This document shows, in pieces, positions 6,694-15,455 of a DNA stretch of 22,353 nt. The first letter of the stretch is position 1, and every line of letters begins with the position of its first letter. This DNA comes from UBA1425 sp051881715 (GTDB taxonomy: Bacteria; Bacillota; Clostridia; Oscillospirales; Acutalibacteraceae). The translations under genes and the position numbers were made by a program. Under the pieces are notes generated by a model that was not told where the DNA came from, ran no database searches, and saw nothing but the letters and a program-made list of their open reading frames with translations. The stretch spans positions 1 to 22,353 of the forward strand of contig JBJEQK010000001.1 of the NCBI GenBank assembly GCA_051881715.1, written 5' to 3'.

Positions 6694-8451
6694 ATGAAAC
6701 AGTCCAAACGGATTCTTGCCGCCATCCTTGCCGTGTGTATCGGCATCTCTTCGCTGTCGCTGACCGCCTTTGCACGGGATACCTCCTTTAAGGGAAAGCT
6801 TTCCGATGCCGCCGCCAAGGGCATCGAGCTTGTGCTGACGGGCGTTCTGGGTGCAGTGGATCTGCTGCTGCCGGACGGCAAAAATTTCTATTCCAAGGAT
6901 GCATACCAAGGGGAAAACTTCATAGAGGGCACCGGCGAATTTCTGACGCAGGCGCCGGAAAATGCCCGCTGGCGTTTGGGCTCTGCGGAAGTGTCTCTCG
7001 TTCCCTCCGACTACAAGGAGCATAACTACTACCTGGGCGGCTACATCATGCTGGAAAACGGCATGAACAATCGCGTCGAGGAACTGCTGGACGATATGCG
7101 TGCCCGTGTGATCGCACTGGACGACAGCACCAGGCGGGGCACTGCTGTTTTTGCGACCATTGACTGTATCGGCATTACGAACCGTGATATTCGTCAGATC
7201 CGTTCCCGTGTTCTCCAAAAGACCGAGGGAGAGATGACCTTCTCCGGCATCACCGTCAGCGCAACGCACTGCCACAGCGGCATCGACACCGAGGGTCTGT
7301 GGACGAACACCTTCGGCAAAGTGGTGCGCAATCTGTTCAAGAGCGTACTGCATATCGGCAAGATGGAGACAGGCACCGATCCTAAATACATGGAATTTTT
7401 GTATGAGACCGTGGCGGATACCATTGTCGAAGCGTGCAAACAGATGCAGACCGGCACCATGACCTATGCCGTCAAGGATATCGGCGAGGATTACTTTAAC
7501 AACCGCAACCGTTCCTCTGCGTCGGCGCTGATGACCGACATGAACCGTTTGGTCTTTACGCCGGACGACGGTTCCCGTCCGACCATGATCGTCAACATCG
7601 CCGCCCATCCCGACGTGGCGGGTCTGCCTACCAACGACGGGCAAAGCAGCGGTCGCGGTGTTTCGGGCGACTATGTGTACTATATGGGCGAGACGATCAA
7701 CCAGGCGGGCTACAACTTCATGTTCTTCAACGGCGCCATTGCCGGCATCTATATGTCCCGGGGCAAGACCAACAACGGGCAGGATTTCACCCGCCGTGTC
7801 CAGCAGTCCGAGCGCTACGGCAACGAGCTGGGCAAGATGGCGTTGGCGATGACCATGACCGAGGACGAGATTGTGCGCACCTTGGTGGATAAGCAGGTGG
7901 AGGACGCAGAGCGCGCCGTTGCGCAAAGCAAAGGGCAGACCTACACGCTCTGGTACGAGGACTGGGCGCCTGTGGAGGAAACGGTGCTGGCGCCGCTGTT
8001 CAACCTGGCGTTCCGGGAGGTGGATATCCAGGTGCGCAACCCCTTTATCCGCATCGCCGGCAAGCTGAATCTGGCGGCATATGATGTGCTCAAAGAGGGC
8101 AGAAAGTACTACATCCGCACCGAGATCGGCTATATGGAGCTGGGCAGTGTCCGTGTGGCGCTGATGCCGGGGGAAGTGTGTCAGGATCTTGTGGTCGGCG
8201 GCACCTCCGTGACGGCGGAGGGCTCCTTCAAGGGCGAAGATTTCAGTGAAAAAACCATCGTTGAGCTGTTCGGCGAGGGGACGATCGTGTTCGGCTTGGC
8301 GAACGATGCCATCGGCTACGTCATTCCCGACAACGACTACTGCATGAGCGTGGCGTTCGATCACTACCACGAACTGATCAGTCTCGGCGATACGACGGCA
8401 TCCACCTTGATGCGTGCCTTTGCACTTTTGGCGGATGCTTGTAAACGATAA
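6694..8451 (+). CDS. Secreted neutral/alkaline ceramidase-family protein
   Basis: This 585-residue protein resembles the neutral/alkaline non-lysosomal ceramidase family, zinc amidases that split ceramide into sphingosine and fatty acid. A signal peptide (KQSKR, hydrophobic core, cut after TAFA near residue 27) has no lipobox, so the protein is probably exported. Family landmarks are SATHCHSG (189-196, with zinc-type histidines H192 and H194), NIAAHPDVAG (H305), SGDYVYYM (324-331), FFNGAIAG (344-351) and, near the end, FGLANDAIGYVIPDNDY. It stops after the catalytic domain and seems to lack the C-terminal beta-sandwich of longer homologues. The ATG at 6694 has AAGGGAG upstream. It leads a three-gene unit. 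The substrate is unproven: many bacterial members have untested specificity, and the family match is from motifs only. Confidence 0.82.
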   Translation: MKQSKRILAAILAVCIGISSLSLTAFARDTSFKGKLSDAAAKGIELVLTGVLGAVDLLLPDGKNFYSKDAYQGENFIEGTGEFLTQAPENARWRLGSAEVSLVPSDYKEHNYYLGGYIMLENGMNNRVEELLDDMRARVIALDDSTRRGTAVFATIDCIGITNRDIRQIRSRVLQKTEGEMTFSGITVSATHCHSGIDTEGLWTNTFGKVVRNLFKSVLHIGKMETGTDPKYMEFLYETVADTIVEACKQMQTGTMTYAVKDIGEDYFNNRNRSSASALMTDMNRLVFTPDDGSRPTMIVNIAAHPDVAGLPTNDGQSSGRGVSGDYVYYMGETINQAGYNFMFFNGAIAGIYMSRGKTNNGQDFTRRVQQSERYGNELGKMALAMTMTEDEIVRTLVDKQVEDAERAVAQSKGQTYTLWYEDWAPVEETVLAPLFNLAFREVDIQVRNPFIRIAGKLNLAAYDVLKEGRKYYIRTEIGYMELGSVRVALMPGEVCQDLVVGGTSVTAEGSFKGEDFSEKTIVELFGEGTIVFGLANDAIGYVIPDNDYCMSVAFDHYHELISLGDTTASTLMRAFALLADACKR

Positions 8452-8464
8452 GGAGGAAAACAAA

Positions 8465-9289
8465 ATGAAATTGGGTATTATTCAGGGTTGGGACGAGGCC
8501 GGATTTCAGTATGCGGCGTCCAAAGGATTGGAAGCGGTGGAGTTTTGCGTCAACCACAACTACGACTCCGCAGAGTTTGTGCGGCAGGTTCCGCAGATCA
8601 AGTCCTATATCGAAAAGTACGGTGTGCCTGTCGGCTCCATGGGACGTTGGGGACAGCTGCGCATTGACCAAAACGGCGAGGTGATCCCGTCCGCCCTGCT
8701 GGACGATCAGCGGCTGATCGACGCCGCGTCGGCGCTGGGCTGCCCCGTGTATAACGTGGGCTGCAACTGGACAGAGGGCAAGACATTCGAGGAAAACTGC
8801 CAAATCGCCATAGATTATTTTGCGAAGCTTTTGGCGTATGCCGAGGGCAAGAATGTCAAAATTGCCACCGTCAACTGCGACTGGGAAAACTTCGTCCTCA
8901 CGCCCAAAGAATGGAACGTGATTCATACTGCATTGCCGGAGCTGGGGATCAAATACGACCCCTCCCATTGTCTGAACCGCAGGGGCGACTATCTCAAGGA
9001 GATGCGCGACTGGTGCAAACGCTTCTACCATTTCCATATCAAGGGTGCGATGTATATCGACGGCGAGCATTTCGATGACCCGCCCGCAGGTCTGGATCAG
9101 ATCCACTGGGGACCCATCATGAACCTTTTGTACATCAACGGCTACGACGGTATGCTTTCCATCGAGCCCCATTCCGGCTACTGGAAGGGCAAGATGGGAC
9201 AGTGGGGCGTGGATTTCACCATCCGCTTTATCCGCCCCTATATTATGCCCGCAGACTATGCCGAGGCCAACTCTCCCTATATGCCCTAA
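8465..9289 (+). CDS. Xylose-isomerase-like TIM-barrel protein (sugar phosphate isomerase/epimerase family)
   Basis: This 274-residue protein fits the AP-endonuclease-2/xylose isomerase TIM-barrel family, metal-dependent sugar isomerases and epimerases. Strand-end motifs are EAVEFCVNHNYDSAEF, KIATVNCDWENF, IKYDPSHCLNRRGDY (a likely Asp/His metal site), FYHFHIKG and MLSIEPHSGYW (C-terminal metal Glu). No signal peptide is seen, so it should be cytoplasmic. The start at 8465 follows GGAGG placed directly after the stop codon of the ceramidase-like gene, indicating translational coupling; the longer upstream frame lies inside that gene. The substrate is not evident. Its pairing with a secreted hydrolase suggests it handles a sugar or polyol released outside, but that is inference. 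Confidence 0.85.
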   Translation: MKLGIIQGWDEAGFQYAASKGLEAVEFCVNHNYDSAEFVRQVPQIKSYIEKYGVPVGSMGRWGQLRIDQNGEVIPSALLDDQRLIDAASALGCPVYNVGCNWTEGKTFEENCQIAIDYFAKLLAYAEGKNVKIATVNCDWENFVLTPKEWNVIHTALPELGIKYDPSHCLNRRGDYLKEMRDWCKRFYHFHIKGAMYIDGEHFDDPPAGLDQIHWGPIMNLLYINGYDGMLSIEPHSGYWKGKMGQWGVDFTIRFIRPYIMPADYAEANSPYMP

Positions 9290-9301
9290 GGAGGTACCGA
9301 T

Positions 9302-9826
9302 ATGAAAAGATGGATCGCCGCATTGTCTGCGATCGTCCTGCTCTTTGCGCTGTGTGCCTGCGGGAATACACAGCCGCAGACAGAAGAATCCGTCTCATCC
9401 ACCGAAGCGCCCTCTGAAGGACGCATCAGCGAAAAGGATTCGTTTTATGTGCATATCCCTGAAAACTGGTGCAAGATGGAGTACGCGGACAAGGGCAGCA
9501 CGATTCGTCTGTTCAATACCCGCAGTGCCGTGGACATTGAGGACGACACCGAGGAGATCATGATCGAGATGGCGTCGGAAACATCCCAGAGCACCGACGC
9601 CGAAGTGGAAGCGCTGCTGCAAAAAACTACGGCGCATGAGGGCGAGACGCGAACCATTGACGGCTATGAATTCCGCAGTGTGATCTATACCCATCCCGAA
9701 GGACGGCGCTACACCGTGCTGGTCGGATTGGTGGACGGTCACGTGGTCACCGTGACCCTCAAGGGACTGTATCTCGACAGGGATGAAACGGCGCAGTCCG
9801 TTGTGGACAGTATTACTTTCAAATAA
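9302..9826 (+). CDS. Small predicted lipoprotein of unknown function
   Basis: This 174-residue protein begins with KR, a hydrophobic stretch and an LCAC-G lipobox, so C20 would be lipidated and the protein anchored outside the membrane. A Thr/Ser/Glu-rich linker (about residues 23-45) leads to a compact domain with DSFYVHIPENWCKMEY and later ALLQKTTAHEGE, VLVGLVDGHVVTVTLKG and VVDSITF. That pattern resembles small extracytoplasmic alpha/beta folds in which an N-terminal strand describes what happens to the precursor, but I cannot name a family. GGAGG sits 12 nt before the start, in the 12-nt gap after the TIM-barrel gene, so it is the third gene of the ceramidase-like operon. It is followed by a strong terminator. 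Confidence 0.85.
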   Translation: MKRWIAALSAIVLLFALCACGNTQPQTEESVSSTEAPSEGRISEKDSFYVHIPENWCKMEYADKGSTIRLFNTRSAVDIEDDTEEIMIEMASETSQSTDAEVEALLQKTTAHEGETRTIDGYEFRSVIYTHPEGRRYTVLVGLVDGHVVTVTLKGLYLDRDETAQSVVDSITFK

Positions 9827-9836
9827 GCATTTCTTC

Positions 9837-9869
9837 AAACGGCAGACGGTGCGATCCGCCTGCCGTTTT
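9837..9869 (+). terminator. Intrinsic terminator of the ceramidase-like operon
   Basis: AAACGGCAG (9837-9845) pairs with CTGCCGTTT (9860-9868); inside, CGG pairs with CCG past a single mismatch. Ts follow. It begins 11 nt after the lipoprotein stop codon. It is near-palindromic with flanking A and T runs, so it could work in either direction. Confidence 0.85.
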
Positions 9870-9929
9870 CTGCATATGGGGCAAATTGCGGGGCAAAATA
9901 GGACGAAAGCATTTTGTACGGAGGAGACC

Positions 9930-10862
9930 ATGCGTATCTTTATGCCCTGTAAAACCGGAAAAGAGATACTGTGTGCGGCGCAGGAAGCGCTCACACGCAG
10001 AGGGCATAGCTGTACACTGTACCCGTTTTCCACTGCGGAAAAAATGCGCACAGCGCTGGAAAAGGGCAATTATGACCTGGCGCTCAGTACCGAGGCGCAG
10101 GTGCTGTGCAAGATCAAGGATCCTGCCGTGCGCAAGGTCTATCTGGCGCCGAATCTGTTCTGCGGCGAAAAGCTGGGACGGACGGACTGCGCACTGTATT
10201 TGATCCCCCATGAGGAGCTGTCCTTTGACTTCATCAACGGCGGCGCACGGGAGAAAAAGGTGCAGGTCTGCGGAATCCCTCTGCCGTCACAGTATCTGCA
10301 ATGTACACGCAAGGCGCAGGCGTGTCGGTCGCTGGGATTGTGTGCAGACAGGAAAACATTCACCCTTTTTGCGGACGGTGTGTCCGGCAACGAGATCAAG
10401 TCCACGGTTCGCGCGGCACAGCGTCTGTGTCCCGAGACGCAGATTCTGGTTATGGCGGGGGATGCGGGACGGCGAAAAATGTGGCAGAGCGCCTTTGCAG
10501 ATCTGCAAAACGTGTTCGTGATGGAGTCGGATGTCGCCTTGGGGATGAGTGTGGGGGACGCCGTGTTTATGCCGGCGGTGACTTCTTTGCTCTGTACGGC
10601 GGCAAGGCTGGAAAAAGTGTGCATTCTCCTGCACGTTCCCACGATGCGGTGCCGCAGAAATGCCGCCTTTTCGGATGCGCACGGCATTGCTTTCAGCGGA
10701 AAAACGGCGGCGGATAACGTGTCCTACGCCCAAAGGCTGCTGAACGGCGAGCGGCTTCGGCAGATGATGTTCCGTGCGCAGGAAAAGAATATCCCTGCGC
10801 AGCCGGAGCAAACGCTGGTCAAAGCGCTGGAAGCGCTGGGGGAAAACGAAAAAAACCATTGA
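9930..10862 (+). CDS. Divergent GT28/MGDG-synthase-like protein
   Basis: This 310-residue protein looks like a shortened, divergent member of the GT-B family that includes processive diacylglycerol glucosyltransferases (UgtP) and MurG. Supporting segments are VCGIPLPSQY followed by SLGLCADRKTFTLFADG (start of the donor domain), ETQILVMAGDAGRRKMW, and TAARLEKVCILLHVP with CRRNAAFSDAHGIAF, which parallels the family pattern ALALGLPMILL..GQEERNA. The donor-site KPGG motif seen in family members is replaced by MPAVTSL, and the N-terminal acceptor domain is much shorter than usual (310 versus ~380 residues), so activity is doubtful. No signal peptide or membrane segment is seen. GGAGGAG precedes the ATG at 9930. 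It follows a terminator, and I find no convincing promoter in the 60-nt gap, so it may depend on readthrough. Confidence 0.6.
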   Translation: MRIFMPCKTGKEILCAAQEALTRRGHSCTLYPFSTAEKMRTALEKGNYDLALSTEAQVLCKIKDPAVRKVYLAPNLFCGEKLGRTDCALYLIPHEELSFDFINGGAREKKVQVCGIPLPSQYLQCTRKAQACRSLGLCADRKTFTLFADGVSGNEIKSTVRAAQRLCPETQILVMAGDAGRRKMWQSAFADLQNVFVMESDVALGMSVGDAVFMPAVTSLLCTAARLEKVCILLHVPTMRCRRNAAFSDAHGIAFSGKTAADNVSYAQRLLNGERLRQMMFRAQEKNIPAQPEQTLVKALEALGENEKNH

Positions 10863-10887
10863 ATTCCTTGGCATAATTCTGTATAAT
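10859..10887 (+). promoter_or_regulatory. Promoter of the EFR1-HAD-lacZ unit
   Basis: TTGAAT (10859-10864), a 17-nt spacer and a perfect TATAAT (10882-10887) lie 35 nt upstream of the EFR1 start. The -35 box overlaps the stop codon of the GT28-like gene. Confidence 0.75.
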
Positions 10888-10922
10888 AATGTCGATTGAT
10901 TTCTGCGAACGAGGAGGACAAG

Positions 10923-11687
10923 ATGATCTATTACTTTTCCGGCACGGGCAATTCCGAGTGGGTCGCGAGATCTCTGGCCGAGCAGACAGGGGACAGCTGT
11001 ACCCGGATCACCTTGGACACACAGCTGCCTGTCACGGTACATAGGGGCGAAACCTTTGGTTTGGTGTTTCCCGTGTACGCTTGGAATATGCCGGCCATGG
11101 TCTCCGATTTTCTCAAAAATGTCTGTGTGGAAGCGGGCGCCTATACCTATGCGGTCTGTACCTGCGGCGCCGAAGCGGGCTATACCATGCGGGTGCTGAA
11201 AGCGCGGATGCACATGGACTGCTGTTGGTCGCTGATTATGCCCGACTCCTACATCGTTGCGTTCAAAGCGGAGGAGGAGTCGCAAGCCCTTGCCAAGGTG
11301 CGTGCGGCGGCGGCACAGCTGCCGCAGATCGCAGAGCATATCCGTGCCCGGGACACGGGCTGTTTCGAGGTAACGGTCGGTTCCTTCCCGTTTTTAAAGA
11401 CCTTTGTCGGCTCCCATCTGTTCAACAAATATGCCCGCAGTGCCAAGCCCTTCCACACCTCCTACGACTGTACGGGCTGCGGTGCCTGCGAGAAGTTTTG
11501 TCCGACGAAAAATATCGTCCTTGCGGACGGGATGCCGTTCTGGGACGAAAACTGCCAGCAGTGTCTGGGATGCATCCAGCGCTGTCCGAAAAAGGCGATC
11601 GACTACGGTAAATCCACCAAAAAGCACGGACGCTATGTGTTCCACTATACCAAAGAACAGATCGAGGGTGAGGACAGTGAAGTTTGA
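10923..11687 (+). CDS. EFR1-type flavodoxin/4Fe-4S ferredoxin fusion
   Basis: This 254-residue protein joins an N-terminal flavodoxin-like domain to a C-terminal bacterial ferredoxin domain. The FMN phosphate loop is FSGTGNSEW (residues 5-13), and FPVYAWNMP (49-57) is the second flavin-binding loop typical of EFR1-family proteins. Two 4Fe-4S motifs follow: C183, C186, C189, C193 and C211, C214, C217, C221, each ending in Cys-Pro. It is a cytoplasmic electron carrier of anaerobes with unknown partner. The ATG at 10923 has GAGGAGG upstream. It overlaps the next gene by 11 bp, implying coupled translation, though the neighbouring HAD and lacZ products offer no obvious redox partner. Confidence 0.93.
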   Translation: MIYYFSGTGNSEWVARSLAEQTGDSCTRITLDTQLPVTVHRGETFGLVFPVYAWNMPAMVSDFLKNVCVEAGAYTYAVCTCGAEAGYTMRVLKARMHMDCCWSLIMPDSYIVAFKAEEESQALAKVRAAAAQLPQIAEHIRARDTGCFEVTVGSFPFLKTFVGSHLFNKYARSAKPFHTSYDCTGCGACEKFCPTKNIVLADGMPFWDENCQQCLGCIQRCPKKAIDYGKSTKKHGRYVFHYTKEQIEGEDSEV

Positions 11688-12477
11688 CAAAGTCCTGCTG
11701 GCCAGCGATTTTGACGGCACGCTCAACGATGACAGCGGCAAAACGCCGCAGTGTGTGCTGGATGCCGTTACATATTTTACACAAAACGGCGGCTTGTTCA
11801 CCGCCTCGACCGGCAGAACGTATCAGGGTCTGAACCGATACGGGCATACCGCGCTTTTCAATGCGCCGGCGCTTTTGTCCAACGGCGCCATGGCGTATGA
11901 TTTTCAAAAGCGGGAGATCGCTTTTTTGGACGGCATCGGGGAGGAGGGCGTTGACGTCCTACGGCAGCTGATTGCCGATTTTCCTGAGGTTGCGGTGGAG
12001 ATGTACCCCTTTGACGAGACGTTCGCCGTCCATCTGTCGCCCCAGAGCCACCGCCACTTTACCAATCAGGGCATTCCCTATACCGTGATCGAGGATCCTG
12101 CCGAAGCCACTCGCCCGTGGGCGAAGGTGATGCTGGGCTGTCCCGAGGGGCAGAGCCTGCGGGTGCAGGACTATCTGCGGCAGTTTGCGGCGGTCAGCTT
12201 CCTGCCCACCACAGGTACCTTTGTGGAGGTACTGCACCGCGGTGTGCACAAGGGTTCGGGGCTTTTAAAGCTGGCGGATCGGCTCGGCGTCCCTCACAGC
12301 CGTGTGTACGCCATCGGGGACGGCTACAACGATGTGGATATGCTCCGTGCCGCCGCAGGGGCGTTCGTGCCGGAGAACGGCTCCGAGGAAGCGCTGGCTG
12401 TCGCCACATATGTGGTGCGCTCCAACAATGACGGCGCCGTTGCCCATGCTATCGAAATTTTAGATTCCATATTTTGA
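11677..12477 (+). CDS. Cof-type HAD-IIB family hydrolase (probable sugar phosphatase)
   Basis: This 266-residue protein is a HAD phosphatase of the Cof subfamily. The catalytic DFDGTL is at residues 11-16 (D11 nucleophile, D13 acid/base), motif II is STGR (44-47), the motif III lysine is K192 in VHKGSGL, and motif IV is GDGYNDVDML (214-223). The long insert between motifs II and III is the C2 cap typical of Cof/YidA-like enzymes. I chose the GTG at 11677 because it puts DFDGTL at the normal distance and GGTGAGG lies just upstream; the start overlaps the EFR1 gene by 11 bp. Another in-frame GTG at 11668 is possible. Substrates in this family are phosphorylated sugars or cofactors; the specific one is unknown. 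Confidence 0.93.
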   Translation: MKFDKVLLASDFDGTLNDDSGKTPQCVLDAVTYFTQNGGLFTASTGRTYQGLNRYGHTALFNAPALLSNGAMAYDFQKREIAFLDGIGEEGVDVLRQLIADFPEVAVEMYPFDETFAVHLSPQSHRHFTNQGIPYTVIEDPAEATRPWAKVMLGCPEGQSLRVQDYLRQFAAVSFLPTTGTFVEVLHRGVHKGSGLLKLADRLGVPHSRVYAIGDGYNDVDMLRAAAGAFVPENGSEEALAVATYVVRSNNDGAVAHAIEILDSIF

Positions 12478-12488
12478 GGAGGACAATC

Positions 12489-15455
12489 ATGTTTGCGCAC
12501 TATCACAAATCTCTGGAACATCTGCACGTCGGCTGTGAAGATCCCTGCGCCTACTACATCCCCTATGCCGACCGAGAATCGGCGCTGGCAGGGGAGCGTA
12601 GCAATTCCGTTTTTTTTCGCAGTCTCTGCGGTGAATGGGATTTCCGTTTCTACGACTGCTTTGAGGATGCCGCCGAGGTGTTCCCGCAGGGCAGTACCGA
12701 CCGCAAAATGCCTGTGCCTTACTGCTGGCAGGTCAGCGGTCAGGACGGACTGGATGTGCCGGTGTACTCCAATCTCAAATATCCTTTTCCGCTGGATCCG
12801 CCCCATGTGCCGCTGGAGAACCCCTGCGGTCATTACCGGCGCACCGTAACGCTGGACAAGGCGTTTCTGGACGGCGAAGTTTATATCCGCTTCGAGGGCG
12901 TCAGCTCCTGCTTCTACCTGTGTGTCAACGGCACATTTGCCGGCTACAGTCAGGTCAGCCACTGCATCAGCGACTTCAACATCACCGCCCTTTTGCACGA
13001 GGGTGAGAACACGGTGGATGTGCTGGTCGTCAAATGGAGCACGGGGAGCTATTTGGAGGATCAGGACTATTTCCGTCTGTCCGGCATTTTCCGTGAGGTG
13101 TATCTGCTGCACCGCAGCGAAAACCATTTAAAAGACATCTACATTCGCCAAAGTGTGCGCGAGGATCTGCAAAGTGCCGTGCTCACAATGGAAACGGATG
13201 CCGTCGGAACCTGCATCCTTTTGGATGAGAGCGGCAAAACAGTGGCGCAGGGCAGTCTGTCCGAACCGCTGACTGTGGACAATCCCACCCTCTGGAACTG
13301 CGAGGTGCCGACTACATATACTCTTTTGGTGCAGTGCGCAGGGGAGGTCATCCCGTTCCAGATCGCCCTGCGGCGTATCGACGTCAAGGATGCCGTCATC
13401 TATCTCAACGGCGTTAAGGTCAAGGCATACGGCATCAACCGCCACGACTCCAATCCCGAGACGGGCTATGCCGTTTCCGTGGAGGATATGCGTCGGGATC
13501 TGGTGCTTTTAAAGCAGGCGTCCTGCAACTGCATCCGCACCTCCCACTACCCCAACGATCCCCGCTTTTTGGACATGGCGGAAAAAATGGGCTTTATGCT
13601 GGTGGACGAAGCGGATCTGGAGACCCACGGCATGGGCTTTGAATATCGGGACACATGGGATTGGCCGCGCTGGTCCATGCTCTCCAACGGCGATGCATGG
13701 ACGGAAAGCTATGTGGATCGAGCACGCCGTCTGTTTGAGCGGGACAAAAACCACGGCTGTGTGGTGCTGTGGTCGCTGGGCAACGAAAGCGGCTGCGGAC
13801 GCAACCACCGTGCCATGCGGCAGTATATCAAATCCCGTGACCCCGAAGCGTTGGTGCACTACGAAAACGCCCACTTGGAATTCAAGGCGGTGCCCGTGGG
13901 CGAGTGCTTCGTGGATATTTCCGACGTGGAAAGCCGTATGTATTCCTCTTTGGAATATACCGAAGAGTATTTGCAGAACCGCCCGAAGAAACCGTTTTTC
14001 TTCTGCGAGTATGTTTGCTCCATGACCACGGGCGACATTCACGCCCACATCGACCTTGTGGATAAATACGACGCCCTGTTCGGCGCCTGCGTGTGGGAAT
14101 TCTGTGACCATGCCGTGGCGGTCAAAAAGCCCGACGGCACAAAGGCGTACCGCATCGGCGGCGACTTCGGCTATGGTACAGGCGATACGGTGGGCTGTAT
14201 TGACGGCATGGTGTTCCCCGACCGTACCCCCAGACCCGGCTATTTCGACATGAAGCAGGCGTATGTGCCTTTCTCTGTCCGGCTGGAGGATGGCGATCTG
14301 TTTGTGTATAACCGCCGCTTCTTCACCGATTTGTCCGACACGCAGATCACTTGGAAGCTGACCTGTGACGGAAAAACCGTGCAGACCGGCACCTTGCCCA
14401 CCCTGTCCATTGCGCCCCGCACCGAGCAGAAAATGGCGTTCTCCATGCCCTCTTTGCCACAGGGCGAATGCTTCCTGACCTTCTTTATCGCCACAGCCGA
14501 GGAAACCGACTGGGCGGAGAAGGGCTTTCTGCTGGGCTTTGCCCAACTGCAGCTTTCCGAAGCAGTGCAAAAGACCTATGCCAAAACGGCCGCACCGCAG
14601 GTGAAAAAGCAGGGCAGGATGCTCACGGTCGAATCGGGCAGCACCGTTTATCAGTTTGACACCGTGTTCGGTCGAGTGGAGCAGATCCTCTGCGGCGGCG
14701 AAGAGATGCTCTCGAAGCCGTCCCACATCGAATTTTGGAAAGCGCATCCCTACAATCAGGGCGGCACGGCCGAGGAACGCCGCAGTGCGTCCATGGAACA
14801 GATCATCCAGCAGACCTACAGCACCGAAGTGCAGGAAGCACCGGATGCTGTCCAAGTGATCTGCCGTGTGTCCTTTGGCGGCGCCAGTGTGGAGCCTGTT
14901 ATGCACGGCACCCTGACCTTTACCTTTACGGGGGACGGGGCTTTGACGGTTCATCTCACTGCGCAGAAGCGTGAAATTGCGCCGAAGCTGGCGAGACTGG
15001 CGCTGGCGTTTACCATGAAGCCGCAGTTTGAGCAGATGTCCTACTACGGCGCAGGTCCGCTGGAAGCCTATCCCGACCGCCACAAAGCGTGCTATATCGA
15101 CGCTTTTGAAACAACCGTAACGGAAAATTTCGTCCATTATATCCGTCCCTTTGAAAACGGCGCACACTGGGGTACCCGTACCGCCGCCGTCACGGACGAA
15201 AAGGGCGCAGGGCTTCGCTTCTGTGCGGAAAAGCCGTTTATCTTCGGTGCGACCCACTGCACACCCTATCTGCTGGAAAGCACCGCGCACGATGACGAGC
15301 TGGTTCCCGATGCCGATACCCACGTCTATCTGGACGCCGGCATGGACATCGCCGGACAGCAGAGCGCCTACTGCACCGCACTGGAGCCGGAGCGTGTTTG
15401 GGACGATACGCACATTGACTTTGCCGTCCGTATCGAGCCGGCAAAATCACTTTGA
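12489..15455 (+). CDS. lacZ: Beta-galactosidase, glycoside hydrolase family 2
   Basis: This 988-residue enzyme is a full-length LacZ-type GH2 beta-galactosidase that hydrolyses lactose and other beta-galactosides. In order: an N-terminal sugar-binding domain (about 20-215), an immunoglobulin-like domain (about 217-300), a TIM barrel beginning at GINRHDSNPETGY (315-327), with acid/base E432 in SLGNESGCGRNH and nucleophile E507 in FFFCEYVCSM, and the C-terminal domain 5 with YYGAGPLEAYPDRHKAC. No signal peptide is present, so it is cytoplasmic and needs a transporter encoded elsewhere. GAGGAGG overlaps the stop codon of the HAD gene and sets the ATG at 12489. It is last in the EFR1-HAD-lacZ unit. 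No lac repressor or permease gene is in the window. Confidence 0.97.
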   Translation: MFAHYHKSLEHLHVGCEDPCAYYIPYADRESALAGERSNSVFFRSLCGEWDFRFYDCFEDAAEVFPQGSTDRKMPVPYCWQVSGQDGLDVPVYSNLKYPFPLDPPHVPLENPCGHYRRTVTLDKAFLDGEVYIRFEGVSSCFYLCVNGTFAGYSQVSHCISDFNITALLHEGENTVDVLVVKWSTGSYLEDQDYFRLSGIFREVYLLHRSENHLKDIYIRQSVREDLQSAVLTMETDAVGTCILLDESGKTVAQGSLSEPLTVDNPTLWNCEVPTTYTLLVQCAGEVIPFQIALRRIDVKDAVIYLNGVKVKAYGINRHDSNPETGYAVSVEDMRRDLVLLKQASCNCIRTSHYPNDPRFLDMAEKMGFMLVDEADLETHGMGFEYRDTWDWPRWSMLSNGDAWTESYVDRARRLFERDKNHGCVVLWSLGNESGCGRNHRAMRQYIKSRDPEALVHYENAHLEFKAVPVGECFVDISDVESRMYSSLEYTEEYLQNRPKKPFFFCEYVCSMTTGDIHAHIDLVDKYDALFGACVWEFCDHAVAVKKPDGTKAYRIGGDFGYGTGDTVGCIDGMVFPDRTPRPGYFDMKQAYVPFSVRLEDGDLFVYNRRFFTDLSDTQITWKLTCDGKTVQTGTLPTLSIAPRTEQKMAFSMPSLPQGECFLTFFIATAEETDWAEKGFLLGFAQLQLSEAVQKTYAKTAAPQVKKQGRMLTVESGSTVYQFDTVFGRVEQILCGGEEMLSKPSHIEFWKAHPYNQGGTAEERRSASMEQIIQQTYSTEVQEAPDAVQVICRVSFGGASVEPVMHGTLTFTFTGDGALTVHLTAQKREIAPKLARLALAFTMKPQFEQMSYYGAGPLEAYPDRHKACYIDAFETTVTENFVHYIRPFENGAHWGTRTAAVTDEKGAGLRFCAEKPFIFGATHCTPYLLESTAHDDELVPDADTHVYLDAGMDIAGQQSAYCTALEPERVWDDTHIDFAVRIEPAKSL

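Noticed and set aside
6652..8463. A 603-codon open frame on the minus strand across the ceramidase-like gene
   Set aside because: The plus-strand product has a signal peptide, family motifs, promoter and ribosome binding site; the minus frame has none and reads as a codon-bias shadow.
9870..9929. Promoter in the gap before the GT28-like gene
   Set aside because: No -10-like hexamer has a -35 box at 16-18 nt; the nearest pairing needs a 20-nt spacer, so I did not list one.
13509..15413. A 634-codon open frame on the minus strand across lacZ
   Set aside because: LacZ is unambiguous with both catalytic glutamates; the antisense frame shows no recognisable domain and has shadow-type composition.
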